Below are positions 8,094-16,854 of a stretch of DNA of 40,667 nt, piece by piece. The translations under genes and the position numbers were made by a program. Within the stretch, counting starts at the first letter, position 1; each line of letters starts with the position of its first letter. This stretch comes from Myxococcota bacterium (GTDB lineage Bacteria > Myxococcota > Kuafuiibacteriia > Kuafuiibacteriales > Kuafuiibacteriaceae). The stretch covers positions 1 to 40,667 of the forward strand of contig JANQQN010000311.1 in assembly GCA_028289325.1 (NCBI GenBank). The letters run 5' to 3'. A model generated the notes under the pieces. That model was given only the letters and a program-made list of their open reading frames with translations, was not told the DNA's origin and ran no database searches.

Positions 8094-9853
8094 ACGTTCG
8101 CCTGCGCATCGGCGACGAAGAACGGCCGCTGGAGCCGAATCCGTTGATCGTGGGCGCGACGCCCGCCGCCCACTGGGACCTCGGTCTGCACACCGGCCCG
8201 GACCGCCACGCCCAGTTCGAGGTCCACGCGGATCTGAGCCTGTGGATTCGAAACCTCGAGCCGCTGCCGGGGACGTTCACCCGGGTGAATGGGGTGGTGA
8301 TCGCCGACAGCCGTCGGATCGGAAACGCGGACCTCATCGAGCTGGGGCCGTTTCCGCCGTGGTGCCGACCCGGTGCGACCGAGCCGTTCAATCTCACGGT
8401 CCTGATCGAAGGCCTCGACGCCCAGCATCGTGTGCCCGAGCAGGTGAGGCGCTCGCCGCTGCTCCTGAGTCAGCGCCCCGACTCGTTCCTCCTGCGGGCG
8501 ACGGCCGACACCCCCGCGCGACCGGGGTCGGTGGTGCTGACGCCCAACGACGCCGAACGCCTCGAAGGCTTGACCCTGGTCGCGGGAGACCTGCGCATCC
8601 ACGGCATCAATGGTCCGGCGGTACTGCGGGCGGAGCGCTTGACCCGGGTGGCGGGGGACCTCCGGATCACCAGCTGCGCCGAGGTTCGGCGCATCGAGTT
8701 GCCGGGGCTGGCCGATGTGGGGGGCGACGTGGTGCTGGATGCGCTTCCGGACCTCGAGGAGCTCGCGATGCCCGGCCTCGTTGCCGCCCGCTCGATCACC
8801 GTCCGCGGTACGACCTGGCTCACCAGCTTGGCGTGGCCGGCCTTGGTCGAGGTCGACGAAGGCGTCACCGTGGCCGAGAACCGGCTGCTGTGCCACGTCG
8901 CGCTGCCGACGCTCGAGCGGGCGGCGCGGGTGCGTCTTCGGTTCAACCAGGTGCTCTCGGCCACGGCGGTCGACATCCTGCGCCAGGATCTCCGGCTGAG
9001 GGTCCCCCAGGCCGATCTACAGGTGGTCCACAACGGCCACACGGACTTCGCGACGGCGGTGAAACGCCGGTTGCAGGGCTACGGGATTCCGGCCTCGGTG
9101 GCCAGCGGGGCCTTCGAGCGGTTCGTGCGTATCGCCCCGGAGCTGATCGAGGTGCACGAGCGGATGCTCCAGGAGGCCGACTTCGACGGCGATCGGGCGG
9201 CGGCGATAGAGCGTCTTCGTCGGCTGTTGGCATTGGCGCAGGCGCAAAACGACGAACGTGAAGACGAGTACGGGCGGGCGCTGCAGTACCTCATCGATCC
9301 CTCGCCGTCGCCGCAGGATGTTCACTGGCTGAGCCGGCTCGATGAAGCTCGAACCGGCGGTCCGATCGAGGCCGACGCGGCTCGTCTATGGATGGCGGAG
9401 CTGAGCGCGACCTGGGAGCGCGTCCACCCCGACGACTTCCCCGAGCTGATCCGACGATGGCGAAGCCGCGGCGCCCGGACCCTCATGGCTCGCCGTCTTG
9501 CCGAGGCGGGGCTATACGCCCTCGCGGCGCGGACCGCGACCCGGTCCGCCGACGCGAAGCTCGCGTTTTGGCTGTGGGAGGCGGTGCTGGACCTCGAAAC
9601 CGAACAGTGGCGCCCCGACGAGCGCCTCGAGGTGGAGACCGCCGCGCACTGCCTGGGGCGCCTGCTGTCCGCGGGGTCGCTGCGGGACGCGGGTCGAGCG
9701 TTCATCCAGCTCGCGGAAGCGGCGGTCGATCGGGAGCGCCCGGCGCGGACGGTGGAGATCGAGCGCGGGGGGCGGGTCACTCCCGTCGCCCGCGCCGCGG
9801 CCGCGTGGCTGACGGAAGACATCGTTGAGCTTGAATCACGGGCCCCGGCGTAG
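8090..9853 (+). CDS. FHA-like / leucine-rich-type repeat protein
   Basis: 587 aa starting at the ATGA overlap with the kelch gene. Residues 1-~100 look like an FHA-type domain (ending NADLIELGPFP), though the usual GR..S.N..H core is only partly kept (GPDRHAQFEV). Residues ~145-290 hold short beta repeats spaced like receptor-L/leucine-rich solenoids (LTLVAGDLRI, LTRVAGDLRI, LADVGGDVVL, VAARSITV). The C-terminal half is alpha-helical and charged with no known domain. With three kinases in the window, an FHA-like phosphothreonine reader is plausible but unproven. The gene ends 44 bp from a convergent exonuclease gene. Confidence 0.7.
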   Translation: MNVRLRIGDEERPLEPNPLIVGATPAAHWDLGLHTGPDRHAQFEVHADLSLWIRNLEPLPGTFTRVNGVVIADSRRIGNADLIELGPFPPWCRPGATEPFNLTVLIEGLDAQHRVPEQVRRSPLLLSQRPDSFLLRATADTPARPGSVVLTPNDAERLEGLTLVAGDLRIHGINGPAVLRAERLTRVAGDLRITSCAEVRRIELPGLADVGGDVVLDALPDLEELAMPGLVAARSITVRGTTWLTSLAWPALVEVDEGVTVAENRLLCHVALPTLERAARVRLRFNQVLSATAVDILRQDLRLRVPQADLQVVHNGHTDFATAVKRRLQGYGIPASVASGAFERFVRIAPELIEVHERMLQEADFDGDRAAAIERLRRLLALAQAQNDEREDEYGRALQYLIDPSPSPQDVHWLSRLDEARTGGPIEADAARLWMAELSATWERVHPDDFPELIRRWRSRGARTLMARRLAEAGLYALAARTATRSADAKLAFWLWEAVLDLETEQWRPDERLEVETAAHCLGRLLSAGSLRDAGRAFIQLAEAAVDRERPARTVEIERGGRVTPVARAAAAWLTEDIVELESRAPA

Positions 9854-9873
9854 GTCGCTGGCGTCCACGTCAG

Positions 9874-9889
9874 GCCGTTGTTCAACGGC
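9874..9889. terminator. hairpin between convergent genes
   Basis: GCCGTT / AACGGC with a GTTC loop lies in the 44-bp gap between two convergent genes. It has no T-run, so it is only a possible bidirectional terminator. Confidence 0.35.
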
Positions 9890-9897
9890 GGCGGAGT

Positions 9898-10596
9898 TCA
9901 GGATTTCATCAGAGCCCCGAGGGTGGCGATGCCTCGCTTTCTCGCGCACGCCAGCAGCTTAAGAAGTAGCTGACCGGTGGCCAGCGCGTCGCCAGCCGCG
10001 GAGTGGCGAAACGAGATGTCGAGATCGAACTTGTTGCACAGGCCGTCGAGGCTGCGGTCTTCGTCGCGGTGGTGGTCGTCGCGTTGGTGCGGGCCGTGGG
10101 TCAGTCGTCGATCGAGGGCCAAGGTGTCGAGGCAGCGATTGTAGAGCCGAACGGGCCCCATGCGCTTCAGTACCTTGTTGATCATCGCGACGTCGAAGCC
10201 GACGTGGTGCGCGACCAGGATGCTGTCCTTCAGGTAAGCGAGAAATCGAAGGGCGCCGATCTCTTCGGACAGGCCGTCGCGGACGTCGGCGAGCACCATC
10301 TGATGGATCTCCGCCGCGTGTCGACCCCCGACGTCGTCGGAGGCGAACGTGAGCTCGAGGCGGTCCGAAAGATCGATCTCTCCGCCGCGGACGGCGACCG
10401 CGGCCAACGACAGCATTCGATTGGTGTCCAGATCCAGCCCTGTGGCTTCGGTGTCGAACACCACGAACCGCACGTCGGCGATCGGCGTCGAACGCGGGGT
10501 TCGGAACCGTCGGCTGGCGTATTCGCTCAGGATCGGATCCGCGTCGATGCGGGCGAGGGATCGAACGGCGAGGTATCGGCGGAGGTTCGGGATCAT
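9898..10596 (-). CDS. DEDDh 3'-5' exonuclease (DnaQ-like)
   Basis: 232 aa. The exonuclease I motif is FDTEATGLD (Asp48, Glu50), motif II is HHVGFDVAM (Asp135) and motif III is RHSAAGDALATGQLL (His198, Asp203), a complete DEDDh set needing two metal ions. This is the DNA polymerase III epsilon family, but as a stand-alone short protein without the polymerase-binding tail. Its ATG overlaps the stop of the upstream CBS/DUF294 gene (ATGA, 10593-10596). This exonuclease plus DUF294 pairing is common in Proteobacteria. The biological substrate is unknown. Confidence 0.88.
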   Translation of the reverse strand: MIPNLRRYLAVRSLARIDADPILSEYASRRFRTPRSTPIADVRFVVFDTEATGLDLDTNRMLSLAAVAVRGGEIDLSDRLELTFASDDVGGRHAAEIHQMVLADVRDGLSEEIGALRFLAYLKDSILVAHHVGFDVAMINKVLKRMGPVRLYNRCLDTLALDRRLTHGPHQRDDHHRDEDRSLDGLCNKFDLDISFRHSAAGDALATGQLLLKLLACARKRGIATLGALMKS

Positions 10597-12527
10597 CGCA
10601 GCATCTCGGTTCGGTAGCGGGAGGCCAGCTTGCGCTGGAGGTCTTCGACGACGGAGAAGGTGTTGCGCAGGGACTGCCGCTCCAGCTTGTTCAGACGTTT
10701 GATGTTGACGTAACGCCCGCTGTTCCCGTTCCGAAAGCCCTCTTCGGCCCGAATGCGCATCAGGATGTCGTACGCCATGGCCGCCTCTGCGCTGAGTTGG
10801 GCCAGCGAGGGCTCGACTTGGGCGATTCGCTCGTACCGGCCAGACGTCGAGCCCTGAAAGTTGATCTTGAGGTCGTAGGCCAGCACTCGGGCGGCGTCGG
10901 TGATCGGCATCATGGCGCGCGCCTTGATGTCGAACGTGTCGGCGTGGTCGCCGGAGCGCTCGAGAACGAAGCCACGAAAGAATGACAGAGGGGGAGGGTT
11001 GTTCTGAGCGTTCTTGGCGAGGAAGGTCAGGAACATCGGTTCGGCCGCGATTTCCTCTAGAATGTGGCGAACGAGCTCGTCGGCCAACGAATCGTGACCG
11101 TCCACCGCGCGAAGGTCAAAGAAGATGCTGGCGTACATCAGGGCCATGGGTTCCGGAGCGCGAATGAGCTTGGAGAACTTCGACTTCCAGGCGCTGAGGG
11201 GAAGGTTCAGCTCGGGGTTGCTGGCCATGATGTTTCCCGGACAACGGGAGAAGCCGGCGTGGACCAGTACTTCGATGGCCTTGGTACCGAGGGCGAGATA
11301 GTAGGCCTGGACGGCCTTCGCTCGGTCTTCAGGGGGGTCTTCGTAAACGATGGCATTGTCGAGGTCGGTGCGCAGGAGCTGCTCTTCGCGGCCCTCGCTG
11401 CCGAACGACAGCCAGCAGAAGCCTTCCTGGGGCGCGGGGTGCCCCTCCTCGTGCAGGGCGGACTGCGCATGGGTGATCGCGGAGCGGATCAGGGCGTCGT
11501 TGATGCCCGAGATCACCGAACAGATGAAGCCCATGCTGGCCTCTTGCTCGAGGTACTGCTGGACCAAGCGCTCGGCTTTGTCTCGGAGCTTGAGCAGCTG
11601 GTCGGGATCCTGAGTGCGGGCGATCTTCTGACGGAGGACGGTGGGATGGTTTCCGTGGGCGGTGATCAGGTCGTGCTCGGACAGTACGCCCACCACGGGA
11701 GAGTTGGTCGTGCCGTCTTCGGTGAAGCAGAAGTGGTGCAGGCCTCGTTGCATCACCAGGCCCACCAGCTGGGTCACGGTCTGGGGCTCCATGACGCACG
11801 TGACGGGCGAGGTCATGACGTCGGCGATCGGTGACTTGGCGGCGTCGATCGCGCGCGCGACGACTTTGTCGCGCAGGTCGGTGTCGGTCATGATGCCGAC
11901 GGGGTGGCGCCGTTCGTCGGTGACGATGATCGAACCGACCCGGCGAGCCGCCATCTTCTGCGCGGCCTGCTGGATTGTCGACGTCGGTGGACACGTCAGC
12001 ACGCTTCGAATGGGATCGATGGGCCGAACGTCGGCGTCGTCGTCCTCGTGGGGCTCGAGGTCCATCGACAAGCTGCGGCGGGCTTCGGTGGTGGCGGCCA
12101 ACAGCTGGTCCCGGACCTTCGGCAGCTCCGACGCGAAGCCGGCGGCGAGGAACAACGAAACTTGAGGGTAGTGTTCGAGGAGTCTCTTGAACGTCGACCA
12201 CGGCACCACGTACAGCAGGCTGTCTTCCCTCGCCTCCGCGGTGGCCGAGTACGGGCCGCCGGCCAGAAGCGCCCGGACGCCGAACAGGTCACCATCATCG
12301 CAGAGATCGAGCAGCTCTCCGGCCGCTGTGTCGCCTCGATGCAGCGCGACCAGACCCTTGTTCACGACATAAAAGGCGTCCGGCGGTTCGGCGCCCTGCG
12401 CGAAGATGAGTTCGCCTTGCTCGACGTACCGAATACGGATGTGGCCGGCGAGATCGGCGATCGTGGCCTCGTCGATGCGGTTGAAAGGCGGAAAACGGCG
12501 CAGAAACTGGGCAACGGGTTCAGTCAT
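10593..12527 (-). CDS. cNMP-binding / CBS pair / DUF294 nucleotidyltransferase-like regulator
   Basis: 644 aa from ATG at 12527; ATG at 12557 adds ten residues. Domain order: a cyclic-nucleotide-binding-like beta barrel (~10-130, FAQGAEPPDAFYVVNKG), a CBS pair (~175-305, VGSIIVTDERRHPVGIMTDTDLRD and a second copy), then a DUF294 nucleotidyltransferase-like domain with the GSEGREEQ...DLDNAIVY signature and its substrate-binding partner domain. It resembles GlnD-type nucleotidyltransferases and probably modifies a protein or senses adenylates through the CBS pair. Translationally coupled to the exonuclease. No experimental function is established for this family that I can name. Confidence 0.88.
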   Translation of the reverse strand: MTEPVAQFLRRFPPFNRIDEATIADLAGHIRIRYVEQGELIFAQGAEPPDAFYVVNKGLVALHRGDTAAGELLDLCDDGDLFGVRALLAGGPYSATAEAREDSLLYVVPWSTFKRLLEHYPQVSLFLAAGFASELPKVRDQLLAATTEARRSLSMDLEPHEDDDADVRPIDPIRSVLTCPPTSTIQQAAQKMAARRVGSIIVTDERRHPVGIMTDTDLRDKVVARAIDAAKSPIADVMTSPVTCVMEPQTVTQLVGLVMQRGLHHFCFTEDGTTNSPVVGVLSEHDLITAHGNHPTVLRQKIARTQDPDQLLKLRDKAERLVQQYLEQEASMGFICSVISGINDALIRSAITHAQSALHEEGHPAPQEGFCWLSFGSEGREEQLLRTDLDNAIVYEDPPEDRAKAVQAYYLALGTKAIEVLVHAGFSRCPGNIMASNPELNLPLSAWKSKFSKLIRAPEPMALMYASIFFDLRAVDGHDSLADELVRHILEEIAAEPMFLTFLAKNAQNNPPPLSFFRGFVLERSGDHADTFDIKARAMMPITDAARVLAYDLKINFQGSTSGRYERIAQVEPSLAQLSAEAAMAYDILMRIRAEEGFRNGNSGRYVNIKRLNKLERQSLRNTFSVVEDLQRKLASRYRTEMLR

Positions 12528-12706
12528 CGTTGGTGTAGCCAAGGCATCATTGTACATGACCCCCTGGTGAACCCGGGAGCCGGGGGGGCTCGAATACTCC
12601 CCAGATTTCGCCGGCCAAACTGTGATCTTCAGCTATTCGGCGAAACCTTTAAAAGGCGTCTTTTCTGCTTCCCTACGCGGGGGTCTGGTCGCACCCTCCG
12701 CTCGCC

Positions 12707-13243
12707 ATGCCTCGGTACAACATTCGCGCCTTGAAGAGCGAAGACTTCGACGCCCTCATGCGGCTCGAAGAAGACATGTTCGGCAGCTACAACGACGGGA
12801 CGCTCGGTCCTTACTACGTTCGCTTGTGCTGCGATTTCTTCAGCGACTCTTGTTTCCTGGCGGAGATCGAAGGTCGTCCCATCGGGTATCTGCTGTCGTT
12901 TATTCGCAATCGTGAAGCGTACTGCACGACGGTGGCCATCCGGCCGGAGTATCAGGGCACCCGGGTTCTCGTTCAGCTGCTCCGGGCGTTCGTGCAGGTC
13001 GCCAGTGAGCAGGCGGACGTCTGTTGGTTCACCGTCGAGGATGACAACAAAGCCGCCCGCGCGATGCACAAGATGCTGGGCGCTACCGAATCCGAGGTCC
13101 GCGAGGACTTCTATGGCCCAGGGCGGTCTCGCATCGTTTCTCGCATCGAACGATCGTCGTTCGAAAAGCTTCGCAATCGCTTTGCTCGCCTAGGGCTGGT
13201 CGCCGACGGCAAAGGAGACGAAGGCGACACGGAGGCGGCATGA
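12707..13243 (+). CDS. GNAT-family N-acetyltransferase
   Basis: 178 aa. The N-terminal part (YNIRALKSEDFDALMRLEEDMF) and the central beta4-motif A region (TTVAIRPEYQGTRVLVQLL) match the GNAT fold that transfers acetyl from acetyl-CoA to an amine; the pyrophosphate loop is degenerate (YQGTRV in place of RGxGxG/A). A later segment (VEDDNKAARAMHKMLGA) fits the family. The gene overlaps plsC by 4 bp (ATGA), suggesting a shared job, perhaps lipid or membrane related. The tail beyond ~150 is basic then acidic. The acceptor substrate is unknown. Confidence 0.82.
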   Translation: MPRYNIRALKSEDFDALMRLEEDMFGSYNDGTLGPYYVRLCCDFFSDSCFLAEIEGRPIGYLLSFIRNREAYCTTVAIRPEYQGTRVLVQLLRAFVQVASEQADVCWFTVEDDNKAARAMHKMLGATESEVREDFYGPGRSRIVSRIERSSFEKLRNRFARLGLVADGKGDEGDTEAA

Positions 13244-14007
13244 CGGCGTCGGCCATCGTGACGAAGCCGGAGCTGGACCTGAAAGGTCCGTTCCGGCTCG
13301 CCCAGCGCGCATGGACCATCTACCGTTATACTCAGGAGATTATAAAGCGGGCTGAAGACTTCGATGTCTCCAGCCCTCGCATCCTTCATGACCGGGCGGC
13401 CTTGCTCCAGGAGATGTGCCAGCGCTGCATGAAGGTGCACGACATGGCGATGGTGGTGTCGGGGGCGAAGCTCCCCGATCCGCCATACATCATGGTCTGC
13501 AATCATCTGGGCTACATGGATCCGATCATCCTGTCGGCGATTCAGCCGTGCGCGCCCATCGCTAAGCGGGAGCTCGGCGACTGGCCGGCGATCGGGCCGG
13601 CGCTGCTCGAGATGGGGGTCATGCTCGTCCATCGCGGCAATCTGCATCAAAGCGCGACGATCCTCCGTCGGGCCCATCGCGCCCTGAACGCGGGTCTCGC
13701 GGTGATCAACTTCCCGGAGGGGACGACGACCAGCGGTGACCACATCATGCCGTTCAAACGCGGCGTATTCGGACTCGCCCGCATCGCTGACGTTCCGGTG
13801 GTCCCATCGCGGATGGACTTCCTGGATCCTCGAGACTGCTGGACGGGTGATGACGGCTTCTTGGAGCACTACATTCGATTCGGCGCGATGCCCATGCACG
13901 CGGTTCGGCTAAAGGTTAGCGACCCGGTCGATCCCAAGGCCTTCGCCAGCGCGGCAGACATGGCCGAAGCCATGCGCCAACATATCCACCAGCTCGCCGC
14001 CGATTAA
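13240..14007 (+). CDS. 1-acyl-glycerol-3-phosphate acyltransferase-like (PlsC family)
   Basis: 255 aa. The acyltransferase block I NHLGYMD supplies the catalytic His89 and Asp94 (HX4D), and block III is NFPEGTT (~158-163). The family transfers acyl groups to lysophosphatidate or other lyso-lipids at the inner membrane. No long membrane helix is obvious, so it is probably peripheral. Its ATG lies inside the stop of the GNAT gene, giving a coupled two-gene operon. The true acceptor may differ from lysophosphatidate. Confidence 0.86.
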   Translation: MTASAIVTKPELDLKGPFRLAQRAWTIYRYTQEIIKRAEDFDVSSPRILHDRAALLQEMCQRCMKVHDMAMVVSGAKLPDPPYIMVCNHLGYMDPIILSAIQPCAPIAKRELGDWPAIGPALLEMGVMLVHRGNLHQSATILRRAHRALNAGLAVINFPEGTTTSGDHIMPFKRGVFGLARIADVPVVPSRMDFLDPRDCWTGDDGFLEHYIRFGAMPMHAVRLKVSDPVDPKAFASAADMAEAMRQHIHQLAAD

Positions 14008-14154
14008 CCGGTCGACCGACGATGAGGGCCGCCCCGTTCGTCGGGCGGCCCAAAAATCGTCTCGTGATCCAAGACAAGCGCAACTCGCGGCTTCGGACGG
14101 GGTTCGAAGGGGCAAATGGATCGCCCTTTCGGGCGCTCAACTGGAGGACTGAAC

Positions 14155-14919
14155 ATGCATCGTCTTGGAACTGCAATTCTGCTTACCGCTTCTGTCGTCG
14201 CCTGCGGCGATGGCGCCACCGAAGCCGACTACGACGACGTCGCGGCCGCCACCGCGGCCCTGATCGCCGACGACGGCGGCGAGATCGAAGGCATGGAAGA
14301 CGTTACGGACATCGCCATCGGCCGGCCGCCGCTTCGGTACGCCTTGAACAACGCGGGGGTGTACACCGGCGTTCGCTCCGGGATCGGATTCAGCTTCGAC
14401 TACAGCTTCGAGCTGACCTGCAGCGACGCGAACGGCGAGGTGCAAGAGGTCTGTGACGAGAACACCGAGCAAGCCAACGCGGTGTTGTCATGGAGCGGCG
14501 AGCTCGATACCGCGCGCCGCTACGCTAACCTCGAGCGCTCCGGCAATTGGACGCTATCGAGCTTGACCAGCAGCGTGGTCGAGTTCAACGGCACGGGCAC
14601 GTTCTCGCAGGACTCTGAGTTCGAGGCTCTCGACCGCCCCGTCAGCCGCACGTACATGTTCGACTACTCGGCGCAGTACAACAACGTCGAGTTCGACCGC
14701 ACGATGCGGCGCCCCGTGGGCGGAACCATCCAATACCGGGTCGACGCCGCGCGGACGGAGTCCCGTCGGTTCCGCGACATCGACGCGAGCTTCCAGGTCG
14801 AGGTCAACGTAACTTTCCAACCCGACGGCACCGCCGAACTCGTCCTCGACGGCGACCGACGGTACGTTGTAACCCTCAGCAACGGCGAAGTTGTGGCCGA
14901 GGACGACGAAGTCGAGTAA
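14155..14919 (+). CDS. predicted lipoprotein, unknown function
   Basis: 254 aa. ATG at 14155 follows a strong GGAGG at 14143-14147 with 7-nt spacing. A short signal peptide ends in the lipobox VVAC (Cys17), followed by Gly-Asp, which suggests lipidation and export. The mature part is acidic, with an Asp/Glu-rich N-terminus and later beta-rich stretches (FSFDYSFELTC, YMFDYSAQYN, FQVEVNVTFQPDG) and a pair of cysteines near residues 91 and 101. It resembles secreted beta-sandwich proteins, but I recognise no family. Two hairpins, one very strong, follow the stop codon. Confidence 0.85.
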   Translation: MHRLGTAILLTASVVACGDGATEADYDDVAAATAALIADDGGEIEGMEDVTDIAIGRPPLRYALNNAGVYTGVRSGIGFSFDYSFELTCSDANGEVQEVCDENTEQANAVLSWSGELDTARRYANLERSGNWTLSSLTSSVVEFNGTGTFSQDSEFEALDRPVSRTYMFDYSAQYNNVEFDRTMRRPVGGTIQYRVDAARTESRRFRDIDASFQVEVNVTFQPDGTAELVLDGDRRYVVTLSNGEVVAEDDEVE

Positions 14920-14927
14920 GTATCCCT

Positions 14928-14947
14928 CGACCCGGCATACCGGGTCG
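14928..14947 (+). terminator. short hairpin after lipoprotein gene
   Basis: Stem CGACCCGG / CCGGGTCG with a CATA loop, starting 9 bp after the stop. It lies just before the longer hairpin and may act with it. Confidence 0.55.
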
Positions 14948-14954
14948 TACCCCC

Positions 14955-14991
14955 GGATGACCCGCCCTGGACCAACCAGGGCGGGTCATCC
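14955..14991 (+). terminator. strong 16-bp hairpin terminator
   Basis: A perfect 16-bp stem (14955-14970 with 14976-14991) and a 5-nt ACCAA loop; the arms begin GGATGACCCG and end CGGGTCATCC. There is no T-run after it (CCCCTC follows), but the position and stability make it the likely terminator of the lipoprotein transcript. Confidence 0.75.
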
Positions 14992-15143
14992 CCCCTCATC
15001 TCCAAGCGCGCAGCCCCACCGCGAAGCTCGCTCCCCTCCCGCTGGATTGTTTGAGACGGCCTTCTTGCCTCCCGACGCTCACTCGGGGCCATATGGGGCC
15101 TCGACGCGGCAGCGTCGACGGGCCGAAACGAGGAGCGAACGGA

Positions 15144-15509
15144 GTGTCGGGTTTGCAGAAAAAAGCCGCGCCGCGGCGCACACCGTTGTTTCGACTGCTC
15201 GAGGACTACGTCCTGGACGCCATCGGGGCGCTTACTCCCGAAGAGGATGCGATCACCGGCCGAACCGTGCGCGCGGTATTCAAGACCAAGGCCCCGTGGC
15301 GGCAGGTGCTCACCGAGCAGTTTGGTTTCACCGACGACGTTCGCGACCAGCTGCGGGCGCTGTGGGCGCAAGGGCAGGCGGTCGCCGCCGAACGGGGGGC
15401 CCAGCTGAAGCCGCGCGACTTCGCGACCATGGTCGTCGACGAGAACTTCTCCGACGCCCTGGAGATGCTGGCAACCGAGATTGCATCGGGGCCCGACCGC
15501 GACGACTAG
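15144..15509 (+). CDS. small conserved-looking protein of unknown function
   Basis: 121 aa. GTG at 15144 is chosen because AGGAG at 15131-15135 sits 8 nt upstream; longer starts lack a ribosome site and read through a low-quality region. The protein is alpha-helical and charged (LFRLLEDYVLDAIGAL, TDDVRDQLRALWAQGQAVA, LKPRDFATMVVDENF). No signal peptide or membrane segment is seen. I do not recognise the family. It stands alone between the lipoprotein terminator and the toxin-antitoxin remnant. Confidence 0.65.
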   Translation: MSGLQKKAAPRRTPLFRLLEDYVLDAIGALTPEEDAITGRTVRAVFKTKAPWRQVLTEQFGFTDDVRDQLRALWAQGQAVAAERGAQLKPRDFATMVVDENFSDALEMLATEIASGPDRDD

Positions 15510-15579
15510 CTGACATCACCGAACCGTTCATCACCAATCAGCTCAATCGTGCTGAGCTCTGTAGCTCGCTGCTAGACAG

Positions 15580-15598
15580 GTTAGCTAACACTAGCTAG
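15580..15598 (+). promoter_or_regulatory. paired palindromes upstream of antitoxin gene (candidate operator)
   Basis: Two perfect palindromes, GTTAGCTAAC (15580-15589) and CTAGCTAG (15591-15598), lie 10 bp before the antitoxin start, and TAGAAT at 15596-15601 could be a -10 box. Phd/YefM antitoxins usually bind such palindromes to repress their own operon, so this is a likely autoregulatory operator. Confidence 0.55.
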
Positions 15599-15607
15599 AA
15601 TGGCGGC

Positions 15608-15847
15608 ATGCGCATCGTGAACATGCACGAAGCCAAGACTTCGCTCTCGCGGCTCGTCGAGGCCGTGGAGAAGGGGGAGGAGATTGTTCTGGCTCGCCAT
15701 GGCCGACCGGTGGCGCGGCTGGTCGCCTACAAGCGCCCAGCGCCGGGGCGACGGCTGGGCGTGGCCGAAGGGCTCTTTGAGGACTTGGTCGTCGGCGACG
15801 AGTTCGAGGCCTCAGTACGCGCGCTCTTCGAGACCCAGCGTTCGTGA
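15608..15847 (+). CDS. Phd/YefM-family antitoxin
   Basis: 79 aa. The start MRIVNMHEAKTSLSRLVEAV and the following GEEIVLARHGRPVARLV are the characteristic Phd/YefM DNA-binding fold; the acidic C-terminus (GLFEDLVVGDEFEASVRALF) is the usual toxin-binding tail. Antitoxins of this type neutralise a PIN or RelE-like toxin and repress their own promoter. The toxin gene directly after it is broken, so this is an orphan antitoxin. It may be a relic or may act against a related toxin elsewhere; a second, complete Phd/VapC pair lies at 29.3-29.9 kb. Confidence 0.86.
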   Translation: MRIVNMHEAKTSLSRLVEAVEKGEEIVLARHGRPVARLVAYKRPAPGRRLGVAEGLFEDLVVGDEFEASVRALFETQRS

Positions 15848-15975
15848 ATCTCCTCCTCGACACCCATATCGCCATCTGGGCCGTTGCGAACAGCCCCAGC
15901 CTTTTACCTCCGAATCTCGATCCCATCGATGGCGTGTTCGCCGTACGATGCGCGCATGCCCGTACCCGAAGGTAA
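15844..15975 (+). pseudogene. truncated PIN-domain (VapC) toxin remnant
   Basis: GTG at 15844 overlaps the antitoxin stop, as in intact toxin-antitoxin pairs. The first ~19 codons read VNLLLDTHIAIWAVANSPS, the start of a VapC PIN domain with its first catalytic Asp. After that the similarity is lost and the frame ends at 15975, giving 43 residues instead of about 125-130, and it runs into the methyltransferase gene start. The acidic catalytic core is missing, so it is a 3'-deleted toxin. Confidence 0.8.
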
Positions 15976-16768
15976 ACTTCTCGATCACAACCGCGCGGCG
16001 TGGAACGGATTGGTCGAACGAGGCGATCGGTGGACCTGTCCCGTTGATACCGAGACGGTCGCCCGGGCCCGGGCCGGGGACTGGTCGGTCATCCTCACCC
16101 CCCAACGACCAGTGCCCCGGGCTTGGTTTCCCGAATCGCTCTCGGGCATCGAGGTGCTGGGTCTGGCCTGCGGCGGGGGTCAGCAGGGGCCGGTGCTCGC
16201 GGCGGCAGGCGCTCGGGTCACCATCTTCGATCTGTCCGATCGACAGTTGGGCCAGGATCGCGCGGTGGCCGAGCGAGAGGGCCTGGCCATCGCCACCGTA
16301 CAGGGCCGAATGGACGACCTGTCGGCGTTCGATAGCGGCCGCTTCGACCTCATCTTTCATCCCGTCTCCAACGTGTTCGCCCCGGATGTGCGACCGGTGT
16401 GGCGGGAGGCGGCCCGCGTGCTGAAGCCGGGCGGCGCGCTGCTGGCGGGTTTTGCTAATCCCGTGCTGCTCGCCGCCGACGAAGCGAAGTCGGACGCCGG
16501 CGAACTGGTCCTCGTCAACCGGATTCCTTACGCGGAGGCCGACGACCCGGCGGTTCGCGCGAAGCGGGAAGCCGAAGGGCGAGCGATGGAGTTCGGTCAT
16601 TCGTTGGAGGATCAGATCGGGGGCCAGCTCGCCGCGGGCCTGGTCATCACCGGATTCTATGAAGACTATTTTGGCGGCAACGAGGTCTACGCCCGTGCGT
16701 TCGACGCGGTGATGCCAACGTTCATCGCCACCCGCGCCGTCAAGGGCGCAATCCTGCCCGCGGCCTGA
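15956..16768 (+). CDS. class I SAM-dependent methyltransferase
   Basis: 270 aa from ATG at 15956. Motif I is VLGLACGGGQQG (in place of the usual GxGxG), followed by VTIFDLSD for the ribose-binding acidic end of beta2, FDLIFHPVSNVF for motif II, and LKPGGALLAGFANP for the post-motif. The N-terminal HNRAAWNGLVERGDRW is typical of the Methyltransf_11-type small-molecule methyltransferases. The substrate cannot be predicted. The gene start lies inside the broken VapC frame, so the deletion that removed the toxin brought this gene close to the antitoxin. Confidence 0.86.
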   Translation: MPVPEGKLLDHNRAAWNGLVERGDRWTCPVDTETVARARAGDWSVILTPQRPVPRAWFPESLSGIEVLGLACGGGQQGPVLAAAGARVTIFDLSDRQLGQDRAVAEREGLAIATVQGRMDDLSAFDSGRFDLIFHPVSNVFAPDVRPVWREAARVLKPGGALLAGFANPVLLAADEAKSDAGELVLVNRIPYAEADDPAVRAKREAEGRAMEFGHSLEDQIGGQLAAGLVITGFYEDYFGGNEVYARAFDAVMPTFIATRAVKGAILPAA

Positions 16769-16838
16769 GTCCGCCCAGGATCAGGGGCCAGGTCAAGCGC
16801 GCGAGGCGCCGCTGGGCAGAATTCTGCGAAGGCCAAGC

Positions 16839-16854
16839 CCGGCGGCGCCGCCGG
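16839..16854. terminator. 16-bp perfect palindrome in intergenic region
   Basis: CCGGCGGCGCCGCCGG, 71 bp after the methyltransferase stop. It could form a hairpin that helps termination, but no T-run follows. A second short palindrome, CAGAATTCTG, lies at 16818-16827. The rest of the 217-bp gap shows no gene. Confidence 0.3.
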
